From Alkalihalobacillus sp. BA299 (GTDB lineage Bacteria; Bacillota; Bacilli; Bacillales; Bacillaceae_F): a stretch of 64,000 nucleotides of DNA. The stretch's first letter is position 1, and every line of letters starts with the position of its first letter. Positions 41,992 to 49,764 of this stretch are shown here, piece after piece. The notes beneath the pieces are model-generated. The model was not told the DNA's origin, did no database searches, and saw only the letters and a program-made list of their open reading frames with translations. The position numbers were made by a program, and so were the translations under genes. The stretch is taken from the NCBI RefSeq assembly GCF_017745675.1, contig NZ_JAFLJM010000002.1:62001-126000 (forward strand). Direction: 5' to 3'.

Positions 41992-42201
41992 CTACCATCC
42001 CATCATTTTGTCGGTGTTAAGTTTATGGAGTTCTTTTTGCTGATTTTTTACTTTTTTATTTAATTGTTCCACTTGTTCAATAAGCCATTTGAAATCATCA
42101 ACAACAGCTTTTTCGTCCAATTCATACCCAAATAATTGCGCTGTTAAGTCTCCATTCATAGCTTCAACCATATTTTTTATATCGTGTAATCTATCTGACA
42201 T
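41992..42201 (-). CDS. Hypothetical coiled-coil protein
   Basis: A 69-residue helical protein (MSDRLHDIKNMVEAMNGDLT) with a heptad tail. GGAGGTAATTA precedes the ATG. Flanked by junction motif copies on both sides. Function unknown. Confidence 0.6.
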   Translation of the reverse strand: MSDRLHDIKNMVEAMNGDLTAQLFGYELDEKAVVDDFKWLIEQVEQLNKKVKNQQKELHKLNTDKMMGW

Positions 42202-42277
42202 TTAATTACCTCCTTAGTGAACAATATCTCTCAATGTCCCAATTAATAGGGACAAATACGGACAAGGTTCGTACTGT

Positions 42278-42520
42278 TCAGTAACCTTCTTCCCCTCTTA
42301 ACGTTCTAACTACCCAGTGAACAGAAGGTTCTTTACCTATATTTTGAGTGACTTTATCTATCCGTTCTTGTTGTTCTAAAATTACTTTTTGCATTTGACC
42401 AAACACACTGCCTAAAACAATCATTGCGTCATATTCTAGTCTTTCGACTTCCCCTACATGTTTGACTTGCGACCATAACTCATCTAATTCTCTTTTATTC
42501 AATAGCCTCATTCCTTTCAA
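42278..42520 (-). CDS. Hypothetical helical protein
   Basis: Up to 80 residues with a helical core (ELDELWSQVKHVGEVERLEY) . The start is uncertain among a TTG at 42518-42520, an ATG three codons in, and a TTG at the NKREL position. Function unknown. Confidence 0.55.
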   Translation of the reverse strand: MKGMRLLNKRELDELWSQVKHVGEVERLEYDAMIVLGSVFGQMQKVILEQQERIDKVTQNIGKEPSVHWVVRTLRGEEGY

Positions 42521-42542
42521 ATAATTGGGTTGAACTGCGAAA

Positions 42543-42695
42543 TTACTTTAATTTTTCGATTGACTCACATAAAGCTAATATGCCAAGCGAAGACCACATT
42601 ACGCATTTTGAAAATAAACTCAACGCTTCTCCTTTGGTGAATACTCCTATTGCAAAAATAACAATGACTACAAACCATAAAATATATTTAGCCAA
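42543..42695 (-). CDS. 50-aa membrane protein
   Basis: A TTG start at 42693-42695 after AGAGAGGTG. It reads MAKYILWFVVIVIFAIGVFT, then a short polar stretch and a second hydrophobic segment (CVMWSSLGILALCES). Two membrane spans are likely. Preceded by a junction motif. Function unknown. Confidence 0.6.
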   Translation of the reverse strand: MAKYILWFVVIVIFAIGVFTKGEALSLFSKCVMWSSLGILALCESIEKLK

Positions 42696-42725
42696 ATAAT
42701 CACCTCTCTTATGTCGCAGTTTCCC

Positions 42726-42878
42726 TCAACCTGGAATGACCTTTAATCTTCCTGTCTCCCGATGCACAATATGTAGCTCTTCTTGGAGGTTCTTCGAGAC
42801 TAACCAGTTATTTGGATTTAGACCGACTTCTTTTATTGCGATTTTTTGTTTCTTGGTAGGCGCTTTTCCATTCTTCAA
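42726..42878 (-). CDS. 50-aa DUF6906-like protein
   Basis: A TTG start at 42876-42878 after AAAGGTGTG gives MKNGKAPTKKQKIAIKEVGL, then NPNNWLVSKNLQEELHIVHR and a short end KVIPG. This pattern recurs as a tiny protein in Bacillus phages and skin/PBSX-like elements. The gene overlaps the preceding gene's 3' end in another frame. Function unknown. Confidence 0.72.
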   Translation of the reverse strand: MKNGKAPTKKQKIAIKEVGLNPNNWLVSKNLQEELHIVHRETGRLKVIPG

Positions 42879-43050
42879 ATACTTCACACCTTTCACATAT
42901 TGCTGTCATCCCCGAGATACGAATTAAGCGCATCTCAGGAAATGATTTAGCAAGATAACCTTCTACATACTTTTTGAATAATTTAGACCTATTGGGATAG
43001 CCTGCTGTAAGACCTAAATAACAGTTTGGAATAGGTATTTTATATTCCAT
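42808..43050 (-). CDS. Hypothetical protein
   Basis: An 80-residue protein (MEYKIPIPNCYLGLTAGYPN) with a CxxC pair (ICERCEVF) and a basic tail (RNKRSRSKSK). Its start overlaps the recT stop by a base. The 3' third overlaps the DUF6906-like gene. Confidence 0.65.
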   Translation of the reverse strand: MEYKIPIPNCYLGLTAGYPNRSKLFKKYVEGYLAKSFPEMRLIRISGMTAICERCEVFEEWKSAYQETKNRNKRSRSKSK

Positions 43051-43817
43051 TAACTAATAGGGGTTTCTTCTAGTTGTTCAACTTCTACAATGTCATAAAC
43101 GGATTCAGCTTCTGCAGTTACATCTTTTCGAACAACTTCATCCTGGGTTGCTTGCTGTTGAATTTCAACACTGATCGGTAGGTACTTCCACATGTGACGA
43201 ATAACAGTTTTCTTAGCCATTTCTTCAAAGTCTGTTACCCAAGGACCATTTTTAGAAGCCTTAGAACGGTCTCTACGCTTTTCAATTTCCTCCATATCCA
43301 TTACTTCAAATTGATATCCACCGTCTTTAAAATGAGCAACTGCGTAAGCGTAAATCATCTTTCCGCGGTTCTTTGTTGCTGGCTTATGAACTAACTTAGG
43401 TTGTAATCCTAGTTCATACTCAAATTCGTCATTTTCATAGACTACATGAGCATAAATGCTTTCAATGTTCCCACTACGTCTAGCAAGGTCAATCATGCCT
43501 TTATATCCAATAATGAATGTAGCTTCTTTCCCATAAGGGATAATGTAACAATGTCCAACTAATCCCGGCTCTAATCCTAATTGCGCTGCTTGCATTACAG
43601 CTCCCATTAAACTTGGTAGTTCACATTGAAGTAATTTTGGGTTGGTGCGGATCGTCGTTAAAGCTATTCGCGCCATTCGATCAGCATCCATGTGTTTAGG
43701 TAAGGCCTTTTGAATTTCTGGACCTAGTTTCTTTAAGTAGGCTGAAATACTTTGCGCTGGAGATACCTCTTGTTTTTTATTAGATAGTTGATTTTTAATC
43801 GTTTCATTGGTTGCCAT
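43050..43817 (-). CDS. recT: RecT-family single-strand annealing protein
   Basis: A 255-residue annealing protein. The signature LLQCELPSLMGAVMQAAQLG and LEPGLVGHCYIIPYGKEATF is RecT; ARHVVY-like core strands follow. It pairs with the exonuclease encoded just upstream to drive phage recombination and repair of linear ends. Confidence 0.95.
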   Translation of the reverse strand: MATNETIKNQLSNKKQEVSPAQSISAYLKKLGPEIQKALPKHMDADRMARIALTTIRTNPKLLQCELPSLMGAVMQAAQLGLEPGLVGHCYIIPYGKEATFIIGYKGMIDLARRSGNIESIYAHVVYENDEFEYELGLQPKLVHKPATKNRGKMIYAYAVAHFKDGGYQFEVMDMEEIEKRRDRSKASKNGPWVTDFEEMAKKTVIRHMWKYLPISVEIQQQATQDEVVRKDVTAEAESVYDIVEVEQLEETPIS

Positions 43818-43829
43818 GGGTTTAGCCTC

Positions 43830-44762
43830 CTATTTAATTTGAAATCGTCGATATGATGTTTCTTTCGCGTATTTTTGGAATAAATCCGGTTGCTCTTCTT
43901 TGAATTTCTTGTTGTCTAAACGAGTACTTTTAACGGTTTTCCAAGTAATTGTTTTGTCTTTCCAATAGCCTTTTTCATTGTCACCAATCACCTGTTTAAT
44001 TTTGTTTTCATACTCTTTTTTGCGTTCATCCAATGATTTAAGTTCACTATTTACTTGTTCTAATGCATCGAGGTAGGTTGAAACTTCTTCAGGAAGTTCA
44101 ATCTCAGACTCATACGAATTTGGATATAATGCATTTAGTAGATCACTAGAAGCTTGTGAACCATCAATCTCTGGAGGTACACCTTTCATTACGTGATTTT
44201 CCCAAAAGTTTTTTTCGATATCGATGAGGTAAGAAATTAATTCTTCATCTCGATCAACCTTCTTGTAAATGAACTTATTTCCGCCAATTAAAACAGCGAT
44301 CCACCACGCTTGATATCCAGTAACCGCCATATAATGTTGACATTGAAGTAAGTATGCTGCAGGAATTTCTTCGTTTTCCCACTCTTTTTTTAAATATTCT
44401 GAAGCTGTTTTACATTCGAGTCCTTCATTAACGCCTACAATTAACCGATCTACATTTGCCAACATGAATGAATGCTCTGGATGTTGAAGAATAGCGTTGC
44501 GTTTTCTGATCTTAAAGCCTGTCCTTTTTGAAAACTCTTGAGCAACTAACTCTTCTAGCGTATTTCCCCAATATGCCGCTTCCCCAGCTGTACTTTCGAG
44601 TGGTGATTGGCCTACCTTTTCTAAATAGAGGCCCATTGGTGATTTCCATTTATTAATCCCTGCAATAATGGATGCATCAGAACCTCCAATACCTTTTGTT
44701 CGGACTTGCAGCCATTCTTCATGAGTCATATCATGAGTACTTTTAAACACAGTAGCGTTCAA
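43830..44762 (-). CDS. yqaJ: YqaJ-family viral recombinase (exonuclease)
   Basis: A 310-residue lambda-exonuclease-like nuclease. Motifs: WLQVRTKGIGGSDASIIAGI near the N-terminus, EAAYWGNTLEELVAQEFSKR, the acidic box ANVDRLIVGVNEGLECKTAS, and CQHYMAVTGYQAWWIAVLIG. The TTG at 44760-44762 has GGAGGAGG seven bases upstream; the ATG further up lies inside that ribosome site. It resects double-strand ends so RecT can anneal them. Confidence 0.93.
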   Translation of the reverse strand: MNATVFKSTHDMTHEEWLQVRTKGIGGSDASIIAGINKWKSPMGLYLEKVGQSPLESTAGEAAYWGNTLEELVAQEFSKRTGFKIRKRNAILQHPEHSFMLANVDRLIVGVNEGLECKTASEYLKKEWENEEIPAAYLLQCQHYMAVTGYQAWWIAVLIGGNKFIYKKVDRDEELISYLIDIEKNFWENHVMKGVPPEIDGSQASSDLLNALYPNSYESEIELPEEVSTYLDALEQVNSELKSLDERKKEYENKIKQVIGDNEKGYWKDKTITWKTVKSTRLDNKKFKEEQPDLFQKYAKETSYRRFQIK

Positions 44763-44799
44763 GATTACTCCTCCTCCCATTTTTAAACCGCTTAATTTG

Positions 44800-44862
44800 T
44801 GATACTATAAAGATGAATTAAGTTTTTTATTCTAGTCGCCTCTGCCAAAGGCGGCTTTTTAC
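44800..44862 (+). ncRNA. Candidate tiny plus-strand transcription unit B
   Basis: Extended -10 TG-A-TACTAT at 44800-44808 is followed ~30 bases later by the hairpin CGCCT...AGGCG and CTTTTTA. It would give a ~45-nt RNA against the leftward operon, between the HTH/zinc gene and yqaJ. The string TTTGTGATA is shared with unit A. Confidence 0.55.
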
Positions 44863-45155
44863 ATTACTCCCGAACCTACATCTTTTAGTTGTTCATCACT
44901 CCAACATACTGGGCAACAAACATCTTCTTGAGTTTCAAAAGCTTGCTCGACTGCAAAAACTAAAACACAATCCTCACATTCGTAAATATGAAATGGCCTT
45001 TTCGGTTTGTTACGGCGTCGCGGCCATTTTTCTGGATCTTTTTCTCGATACTGAGAAATTTTATGTCTTAAATAACTGTGAGAAATACCTACCTCTTTAG
45101 CGATATCATCAATTTTTACACCTTGTAGCCACAGCTCATTAATTTGTTCTTCCAT
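44859..45155 (-). CDS. HTH plus zinc-ribbon protein
   Basis: A 98-residue protein. The N-terminus is a resolvase-type HTH (LWLQGVKIDDIAKEVGISHS) with a basic linker (RRRNKPKRP). The C-terminus has CEDCVLVFAVEQ and CCPVCWSDE, a Cys4 ribbon. Possibly an early regulator; it sits between two structured intergenic regions. Confidence 0.72.
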   Translation of the reverse strand: MEEQINELWLQGVKIDDIAKEVGISHSYLRHKISQYREKDPEKWPRRRNKPKRPFHIYECEDCVLVFAVEQAFETQEDVCCPVCWSDEQLKDVGSGVM

Positions 45156-45194
45156 CGTCTCACCCCTTTCTTTATGTATTAGTGCTAACTCGCA

Positions 45195-45300
45195 CCGATC
45201 AGACCACGACTAATGGAGAGAAGGAATGTAAACAACAAGTGTTAGGGGTCACTTTTTGCCAAAAGGTTGTCGTGGCCTCATCGGCAAGAGTTTTAGTACT
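45195..45300. other. Structured noncoding element in the early region
   Basis: CCGATCAGACCACGAC (45195-45210) pairs with GTCGTGGCCTCATCGG (45269-45284), 14 of 16 positions, enclosing AGTG...CACT. A second hairpin GCAAGAG/CTCTTGC follows at 45285-45306. No gene occupies 45156-45355. It may be the 5' leader of the HTH/zinc gene, an origin-like site or a protein-binding site. Confidence 0.5.
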
Positions 45301-45301
45301 C

Positions 45302-45392
45302 TTGCACGATTAAGATCAACATGATAATATAAAAAATGGATTACGCAATTCTGGGTTATGCCGTTTGTATTGGAGTGCAAACGGCATTTTTA
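45302..45392 (+). ncRNA. Candidate tiny plus-strand transcription unit C
   Basis: A strong promoter: TTGCAC, 17 bases, TAATAT, with TG one base before the -10. About 25 bases after the expected start lies a 9-bp terminator stem TGCCGTTTG/CAAACGGCA and TTTTTA. The predicted ~60-nt RNA is antisense to the last codons of the 45356-45580 gene. Confidence 0.62.
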
Positions 45393-45580
45393 TTTGCCTT
45401 TAAAACTGCTTGTACAATTTTCCTTTGGATACTGACACTTTTCTTTATCTGTAATACATCGCGTCTTGCTTTTTCATTTCCTATTTCCTTATACATCTCA
45501 GCGACCATTACTAAATGAGCTTCCCAGGACAAAACTCGTAACCAATCTTTTTTTGTAGCTGTTTCATAGTTTAAGAACAT
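45356..45580 (-). CDS. Hypothetical helical protein
   Basis: A 74-residue protein (MFLNYETATKKDWLRVLSWE). The coding end overlaps the terminator stem of tiny unit C. The start overlaps the upstream stop by one base. Function unknown. Confidence 0.65.
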   Translation of the reverse strand: MFLNYETATKKDWLRVLSWEAHLVMVAEMYKEIGNEKARRDVLQIKKSVSIQRKIVQAVLKANKNAVCTPIQTA

Positions 45581-45864
45581 TATTTATTCCTCCTTATAAT
45601 TTGAATTTCAATTCCTTTCATTTTCATATCTTCAGAGATTTTAATTAACTGACGTTCCCATTTATCATGCTGCAGCTTCTTTTCACTTAACTCTTCTAGT
45701 TCTCGATAACATTTTTGAAAATCATTAACCCACCTTTGTGCTTCTTTGTAATCTGAGTTGAATTCAAGCTCTGAAAATGCACGTTTGAGGCAGTGGATTG
45801 AACAATGATGCAGCTTAATTGCCATTTCCAAATCTTCTGGTAATACATGTTGAGTCACGTTCAT
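45580..45864 (-). CDS. Hypothetical helical protein
   Basis: A 94-residue helical protein (MNVTQHVLPEDLEMAIKLHH) with coiled-coil potential in the second half. Abuts the next gene. Function unknown. Confidence 0.65.
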   Translation of the reverse strand: MNVTQHVLPEDLEMAIKLHHCSIHCLKRAFSELEFNSDYKEAQRWVNDFQKCYRELEELSEKKLQHDKWERQLIKISEDMKMKGIEIQIIRRNK

Positions 45865-45953
45865 ATGTAGTCACCTCGTTTTTTATTCTGTTTTTCGTTC
45901 GTTAAATTTCGCCAAAGTGGTAAAAAGAAGTTCCTCTTGGGAGGAAGTTAGTA

Positions 45954-46724
45954 TTATGCCGTAACTTTAATTCCTATATGTTCCTCTAAATAAATTGGTT
46001 CTTTCCCTTTCGTAAACATTGTGTGACCAATTTTCTTTTCCAGTTCTACATATTTTTTATACAGGTCTGGTCTTTGCTCGGCGCCATGCCTTAAATCATT
46101 GACACATCCCATGATGCAGAATACACAACTCAATCTTTCATTCCTTTCGTAAGCCCAAAACGGTTTCTCACCAGCTTCTCTAATAGTTTGAAAAACTTCA
46201 TCTGTAGTAAAATTAAATATCGGGAGCCAGTTATAAACATGCCTAGTTACTCTTTTGTTTACACTCTCCTGTTTGTTATAAGAAAAAGGTTCTTTCTTGG
46301 CTCTTGCCGATGACTCTTGTGCTCTTAATCCCATACAATTGATAGCGATAGTTGCCCTACGTTCTTTTAAATCATTCCTTATAAACTTGAAGATAGGACC
46401 GCGTTTTAAATCACTTGTACATTGTCGATATGCTGCACTAGGCCATTTACCTCTTTTCTCAACCATTCCCAAGAAAGTCTTACTTGCTTGAACTACATTC
46501 ATCTGATGTTGAGTATTAGCTCTAATGTGCTCCTGCACACCTTCCCATTCGACCTCACCTAAGTCAGCGTGAACGACAACTATTTGTTTAGAAGGTATTA
46601 CTTTTTTTAGCTCTACATACATTGCCTGTGAGTCTTTTCCACCAGAATGAGAAATGTAGAATATGGCTCCTTGCTGTATAAAGTCTGTAATTTCATCAGG
46701 AAAGTGTATTAGTGGCATTTCCAT
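45954..46724 (-). CDS. PAPS-reductase/ATP-pyrophosphatase-family protein
   Basis: A 256-residue protein of the adenine nucleotide alpha-hydrolase (PP-loop) superfamily. The PP-loop is ISHSGGKDSQAMYVELKKVI; further conserved residues are RQCTSDLKRGP and GLRAQESSAR; a CVFC pair follows at SCVFCIMGCV. Phages often carry this PAPS-reductase-like protein; suggested roles are nucleotide or DNA modification, but none is established here. No dnd genes are nearby. Confidence 0.85.
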   Translation of the reverse strand: MEMPLIHFPDEITDFIQQGAIFYISHSGGKDSQAMYVELKKVIPSKQIVVVHADLGEVEWEGVQEHIRANTQHQMNVVQASKTFLGMVEKRGKWPSAAYRQCTSDLKRGPIFKFIRNDLKERRATIAINCMGLRAQESSARAKKEPFSYNKQESVNKRVTRHVYNWLPIFNFTTDEVFQTIREAGEKPFWAYERNERLSCVFCIMGCVNDLRHGAEQRPDLYKKYVELEKKIGHTMFTKGKEPIYLEEHIGIKVTA

Positions 46725-46758
46725 CCTCCTTACTGCCCAATTATTAAGTGATCCATCA

Positions 46759-46995
46759 TCAAGCCTCCTTTTTAACCTTTTCTTTCTTAGTTAAAATGGT
46801 GATCAACTTTCCATCCTTCTTAATAACTTCTCGATGGTAGTCTTTGTGTTCTGGCTCTTTATCTAAAACTACCCATGCATTTGCTCTGTGGATTAACTCT
46901 GATAATCCAGGCGGTACAGGAACTGAATGTTCCCCAACTTTGATCCCAGTAATTTCAATAAATGGTTGTTGCAAAATTTGACCTCCTCTCATCAT
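46759..46995 (-). CDS. Hypothetical protein
   Basis: A 78-residue protein (MMRGGQILQQPFIEITGIKV) with a basic C-terminus (LTKKEKVKKEA). Second gene of the lytic operon after cro. No family recognised. Confidence 0.65.
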   Translation of the reverse strand: MMRGGQILQQPFIEITGIKVGEHSVPVPPGLSELIHRANAWVVLDKEPEHKDYHREVIKKDGKLITILTKKEKVKKEA

Positions 46996-47024
46996 TTCTA
47001 AAACTTTGTAAAAACTAAAAAGTG

Positions 47025-47261
47025 CTATGCAGTACTTTGTTTATCGTTTTGTAAGCTAGAGACACCACCTGGTGTAAAAAAAATTTCTCTTGGATCTTTA
47101 TTAAAATAATTTGCGATCTTAAGCATAAGTTCAGCTGACGTATTTGCTCCTTTTTCGATCGCATTAATAGTCTGTCTTGATACACCAAGGGCGTCAGCTA
47201 ATTCTTGTTGAGTAATATCAAACTCTTCACTACGTCGTAAGTATTTAATTTTATTTTCCAC
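47025..47261 (-). CDS. Cro-like XRE regulator, first lytic gene
   Basis: A 78-residue HTH protein (FDITQQELADALGVSRQTIN). It is divergent from the repressor gene at 47428 and lies directly behind the strong leftward promoter at 47306-47334. It should turn off lysogeny-gene transcription during lytic growth. Confidence 0.88.
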   Translation of the reverse strand: MENKIKYLRRSEEFDITQQELADALGVSRQTINAIEKGANTSAELMLKIANYFNKDPREIFFTPGGVSSLQNDKQSTA

Positions 47262-47293
47262 TACGTTTCACCCCTTTCGTTCGGTGTCTCTTG

Positions 47294-47313
47294 TTTACAT
47301 TTTTGATTGTAAA
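47294..47313. promoter_or_regulatory. Operator over the leftward lytic promoter
   Basis: TTTACA and TGTAAA form an inverted repeat around eight bases and cover the -10 of the leftward promoter. The same half-sites recur at 47376-47393, suggesting one regulator binds both. Confidence 0.6.
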
Positions 47314-47334
47314 TTAAAGTCACCATATTGTCAA
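47306..47334 (-). promoter_or_regulatory. Leftward lytic promoter
   Basis: TTGACA, 17 bases, TACAAT on the minus strand: a near-perfect sigma-A promoter. It starts the cro-led early operon and must be repressed in the lysogen. Confidence 0.9.
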
Positions 47335-47375
47335 CTATCATTTACTATTTATTTTAAGTATTTGTCTTTTTTATA

Positions 47376-47414
47376 TGTAAAATAATCTTTACAATATGTA
47401 GTATAAAGATTACA
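47376..47414. promoter_or_regulatory. Operator cluster before the repressor gene
   Basis: TGTAAA-N6-TTTACA (47376-47393) and TGTAGT-N6-ATTACA (47397-47414) lie in tandem. In addition TAATCTTTA (47383-47391) is inverted at 47404-47412. They end 14 bases before the repressor start, so autoregulation is likely. Confidence 0.6.
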
Positions 47415-47427
47415 AGGGGAAATTCTT

Positions 47428-47886
47428 ATGAATGAATTAGGTGAACTTTTAAGAAAACTTAGAGGGAAACGTTCTTTGCGCAATGTAGCAAAATTAACAG
47501 ATTTAAGCCATACCTATATATCTGATTTAGAAAAAGGATTTAGTCATAATACTAAAGCTCCAATTAATCCTTCTCCAGATACTTTAAAACGCTTAGCGAA
47601 AGCATATGAGTATCCATATGAAGAATTACTTACTAAAGCAGGATATATTGACGAAGAAAATGAGAATGATCAAGCGAAGTTAAATACTAAAGACGAACTT
47701 GATATTGCTAAACGAATGGAACAACTTAGAAAGGATTTAGAAAAAGGGGATGGTCTTAGTTTCTCTGGCGAACCCATGAGTGAAGAAGCGAAAGAGTCAC
47801 TTTTGGAAGCAATGGAATATGCTGTGAGACAAACCCAAAGAATTAATAAAAAATATATTCCTAAAAAATATAGAGACGATAATTAA
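47428..47886 (+). CDS. CI-like XRE repressor
   Basis: A 152-residue protein. The HTH is at residues 16-45 (SLRNVAKLTDLSHTYISDLE) and an acidic helical C-terminus replaces the self-cleaving peptidase of lambda CI. It is followed by an ImmA-like metallopeptidase gene, which fits the ICEBs1/phi105-type pathway where ImmA cleaves the repressor. GGGGAAA precedes the ATG. Confidence 0.88.
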   Translation: MNELGELLRKLRGKRSLRNVAKLTDLSHTYISDLEKGFSHNTKAPINPSPDTLKRLAKAYEYPYEELLTKAGYIDEENENDQAKLNTKDELDIAKRMEQLRKDLEKGDGLSFSGEPMSEEAKESLLEAMEYAVRQTQRINKKYIPKKYRDDN

Positions 47887-47904
47887 AGATGTGAGGTGGA
47901 CTCA

Positions 47905-48375
47905 TTGAAATGGATTAAGAATGTAGTAAAAGACGTAGTAAAAAAATACAAAACCAATGATCCTTTAGAACTCGCATCTTTGTTAAAAATTCATGTAATA
48001 CCATGGGATTTACATGAAGAAATAAATGGTTTTTATAAATATGACAGGAGAAATAAATATATATTTTATAACTGTAATCTTAGTAATGAAATGCAGCGTT
48101 TTGTTTGCGCTCATGAACTAGGTCATTCTTTATTACACCTAAAGGTCAATACTCCTTTTTTACGAGCAAATACATTGCTTTCTGTAGATAAAATTGAAGT
48201 GGAAGCAAATACTTTTGCGGTTGAATTATTACTACCTAACGAAATTTTACTTGAGTATTCTCATACAAACCTATCCATTTATGACATAGCTAAAATTTTT
48301 GGAATTCCAAATGAAGTTGCCCATTTAAAGGGTGATATTTTTTTTAGTAAAAATACCAAACATACATTCTTATAA
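47905..48375 (+). CDS. ImmA/IrrE-type metallopeptidase (antirepressor)
   Basis: A 156-residue zinc peptidase with the catalytic motif VCAHELGHSLLHL and the third ligand region EVEANTFAVELLLPNE. A TTG at 47905-47907 with GAGGTGG five bases upstream is the likely start; a GTG three codons earlier lies within that site. As in ICEBs1 it probably cleaves the neighbouring repressor when activated. Confidence 0.9.
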   Translation: MKWIKNVVKDVVKKYKTNDPLELASLLKIHVIPWDLHEEINGFYKYDRRNKYIFYNCNLSNEMQRFVCAHELGHSLLHLKVNTPFLRANTLLSVDKIEVEANTFAVELLLPNEILLEYSHTNLSIYDIAKIFGIPNEVAHLKGDIFFSKNTKHTFL

Positions 48376-48387
48376 AGAGGTGAAAAT

Positions 48388-49743
48388 ATGAAAGCTGCTA
48401 TTTATATTCGCGTATCCACAGCTGAACAAGTTGAGAATTACAGCATTGAGTCGCAAAGAGAACGTCTTGAGGCCTTTTGTAAGTCTAAAGGATGGATTAT
48501 TTATGAGACTTATATTGATGGAGGTTACTCAGGAGCTTCTATAGATCGCCCTGCTCTCCACCAATTATTAAACGACCTAAATCAAATTGATGCGGTTGTT
48601 GTTTATAAGCTAGATCGTCTATCTAGATCACAACGAGATACCTTGACGTTAATTGAAGAGCATTTCTTGAAAAACGATGTTGATTTTGTATCTATTACAG
48701 AAACGCTTGATACGTCTACACCGTTTGGAAAAGCAATGATAGGTATTTTATCAGTATTCGCCCAATTAGAGCGTGAGACCATCGCAGAACGCATGAGAAT
48801 GGGTCATATAAAAAGAGCAGAAGAAGGTTTAAGAGGAATGGGAGGGAATTATGACCCAGGTGGTTATATACGTAAAGATGGTGAATTAGTTATTAACCAG
48901 GAAGAAGCCCAACACATTCAACTGGTATTTAACCTTTATGAACAATATCACTCCATTACAAAAGTACAAACGCATTTAAAAGAACTAGGCGAGCCTGTGT
49001 GGCGTTTTAGACGATATAGAGATATTTTATCTAATCGTCTTTATATTGGCGAAGTAAGCTTTGCTGGAGAGCATTACAAGGGTCAACATGAAGCAATTAT
49101 AACTGAAGAACAATTTAACCGAGTGCAGGTACTTTTAAATAGACATAAGGGACATAATGCGCATAAAGCAAAAATGAGTTTATTTTCAGGTTTAGTTCAT
49201 TGTGGTATCTGTGGTGAACCTTATGTAACATATCAAAGTACTGACAGACGAGGCGATAAGGTTTATAAATATAAATATTACATTTGTAGAGCTCGCCGCT
49301 TCCCTTCTGAATATGAAAAGAAATGCATGAATAAAACATGGAGCCTTCCAGATCTTGAAAGAAAGATTATTAATGAAATTAAAATGATTTCTACAAATAA
49401 AAAACATAATGATAAAGAAATCAAAAAAATCAACTATTCAAACTCAATAAAAAAAGTGGACGAAAAAATAGAACGTGTAATTGCTTTATATGCGGATGGA
49501 TCCATTGAAAAGTCATTATTGAATAAACAAATAAAAAAATTGGATGAAGAAAAGAAATCCTTATTAGAAGCTCAAAGAAAGCAAGAGGATCAGTCAAATA
49601 TAAATATTTCAACCAAACTCCTGGAACGATACGCTATAGACTTAAAAGATGCTGAGTTTGATGAGAAACAGGCAATTATTCAAAAATTAATTGATCATAT
49701 TACGGTAAATGGAGAGAACTTACAAATTGAATGGAACTTCTAG
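48388..49743 (+). CDS. int: Large serine integrase
   Basis: A 451-residue large serine recombinase. The resolvase domain starts MKAAIYIRVSTAEQVENYSI with the catalytic Ser at residue 10 and continues VVVYKLDRLSRSQRD and FAQLERETIAERMRMG. The recombinase domain follows, then a zinc ribbon (CGICGEPYVTY...CRAR) and a coiled-coil (about residues 355-400). It resembles the Listeria A118 integrase, which targets comK. It ends 30 bp from attR and overlaps the severed comFA frame in the opposite direction. Excision would need a directionality factor, not recognised here. Confidence 0.96.
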   Translation: MKAAIYIRVSTAEQVENYSIESQRERLEAFCKSKGWIIYETYIDGGYSGASIDRPALHQLLNDLNQIDAVVVYKLDRLSRSQRDTLTLIEEHFLKNDVDFVSITETLDTSTPFGKAMIGILSVFAQLERETIAERMRMGHIKRAEEGLRGMGGNYDPGGYIRKDGELVINQEEAQHIQLVFNLYEQYHSITKVQTHLKELGEPVWRFRRYRDILSNRLYIGEVSFAGEHYKGQHEAIITEEQFNRVQVLLNRHKGHNAHKAKMSLFSGLVHCGICGEPYVTYQSTDRRGDKVYKYKYYICRARRFPSEYEKKCMNKTWSLPDLERKIINEIKMISTNKKHNDKEIKKINYSNSIKKVDEKIERVIALYADGSIEKSLLNKQIKKLDEEKKSLLEAQRKQEDQSNINISTKLLERYAIDLKDAEFDEKQAIIQKLIDHITVNGENLQIEWNF

Positions 49744-49764
49744 ATTTTTCAGCGTATTCATTTC

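Noticed and set aside
45336..45518. Plus-strand 60-codon frame with hydrophobic content
   Set aside because: It runs through the terminator of tiny unit C and is antisense to the minus-strand gene; no ribosome site.
49115..49407. Minus-strand frames inside the integrase gene
   Set aside because: They are shadows of the integrase coding sequence, without ribosome sites or recognisable products.
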